This document shows positions 6,604-6,788 of a DNA stretch of 6,788 nucleotides, one piece after another (within the stretch, counting starts at the first letter, position 1; the number at the start of each line of letters is the position of its first letter). The notes beneath the pieces were generated by a model. That model was not told the DNA's origin. It saw nothing but the letters and a program-made list of their open reading frames with translations, and made no database searches. This DNA comes from Clostridia bacterium (GTDB taxonomy: Bacteria; Bacillota_A; Clostridia; Christensenellales; Aristaeellaceae): positions 1-6,788 of the forward strand of contig JAFXMP010000044.1 in the NCBI GenBank assembly GCA_017530275.1. The letters are read 5' to 3'. Both the position numbers and the translations under genes were made by a program.

Positions 6604-6788
6604 GTCGACACGTTTACCCTTGATGGCCATCTTACCTTCGGCCAGGGCACCGTCGCTCTGCATGGTAGCCACGATGTTGTGCACCTTAAACTTCTTGTAT
6701 TTAGCCTCCCTGACCTCTGCCTCCACCTCGCCGATGGGCAGCTTGCCACCCTTGATACGGCGCATCTTGGCGGTACGCACCTTGGAGA
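6604..6788 (-). CDS. Unrelated protein fragment on the minus strand beyond the join
   Basis: Read on the minus strand from the window edge, a frame is open for 61 codons down to the GTCGAC at 6604-6609, both ends missing. The peptide is rich in Lys/Arg with alternating hydrophobic residues, for example MRRIKGGKLPIGEVEAEVRE and EGKMAIKGKRVD, which suggests a beta-rich protein. Its composition is far more protein-like than the Leu/Ser-rich plus-strand reading. I do not recognise the family. A Bacteroidota envelope protein of the AsmA type is only a guess from the texture. Formally the frame runs on across the join into antisense of uxaC as far as 6532, and I regard that extension as meaningless. 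Confidence 0.45.

Noticed and set aside
6605..6788. Continuation of uxaC on the plus strand to the window end
   Set aside because: The frame is open but the peptide is Leu/Ser-rich and lacks the expected UxaC blocks (such as TTDDP). The minus strand reads more like protein here.

Overview
The window looks like a moderately GC-rich chromosome segment (high fifties per cent by eye) from an uncultured gut or rumen Firmicutes bacterium of the class Clostridia. This rests on strong AAAGGAG-type ribosome sites, a CnaB-type surface protein, a Glu-rich secreted solute-binding protein and Firmicutes-style UxuA/UxuB proteins. The taxonomic call is an inference from sequence style, not from a marker gene.

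Layout. Bases 1-615 hold the 3' end of a secreted or surface protein: a Pro/Thr/Glu repeat stalk, one CnaB domain with an apparently complete isopeptide triad, and an unusual C-terminal tail without an LPxTG signal. A hairpin-rich gap (616-710) follows. Bases 711-3245 encode a large (844 aa) family-5 (Dpp/Opp-type) extracellular solute-binding protein with acidic additions. It stands alone, with no permease or ATPase beside it, and is closed by a good intrinsic terminator (3257-3299). A 258-base intergenic region then carries the terminator, a sigma-A-like promoter overlapped by an operator-like palindrome, and a leader of about 160 bases that can fold strongly.

Bases 3504-6603 form a tight operon, uxuA-uxuB-uxaC: mannonate dehydratase, fructuronate reductase and glucuronate isomerase. 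In pathway order UxaC converts glucuronate to fructuronate, UxuB reduces that to mannonate, and UxuA dehydrates mannonate to 2-keto-3-deoxygluconate. The operon therefore serves glucuronate use, as expected of a bacterium feeding on plant or host glycans. uxuA and uxuB overlap by 17 bases, and the ribosome site of uxaC overlaps the uxuB stop.

The right edge is anomalous. UxaC homology stops abruptly after about residue 135-137, at a GTCGAC (SalI-type) hexamer. The last ~185 bases instead read best on the minus strand, as an unrelated, Lys-rich protein fragment. The simplest reading is a chimeric clone or assembly join, although a true rearrangement cannot be excluded from the sequence alone. 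No RNA genes, CRISPR arrays or insertion sequences were seen. Nothing here is clearly a new biological system. The items most worth a second look are the CnaB protein's C-terminal tail, the hairpin before the solute-binding protein, the uxu promoter/operator and leader, and the chimeric edge.
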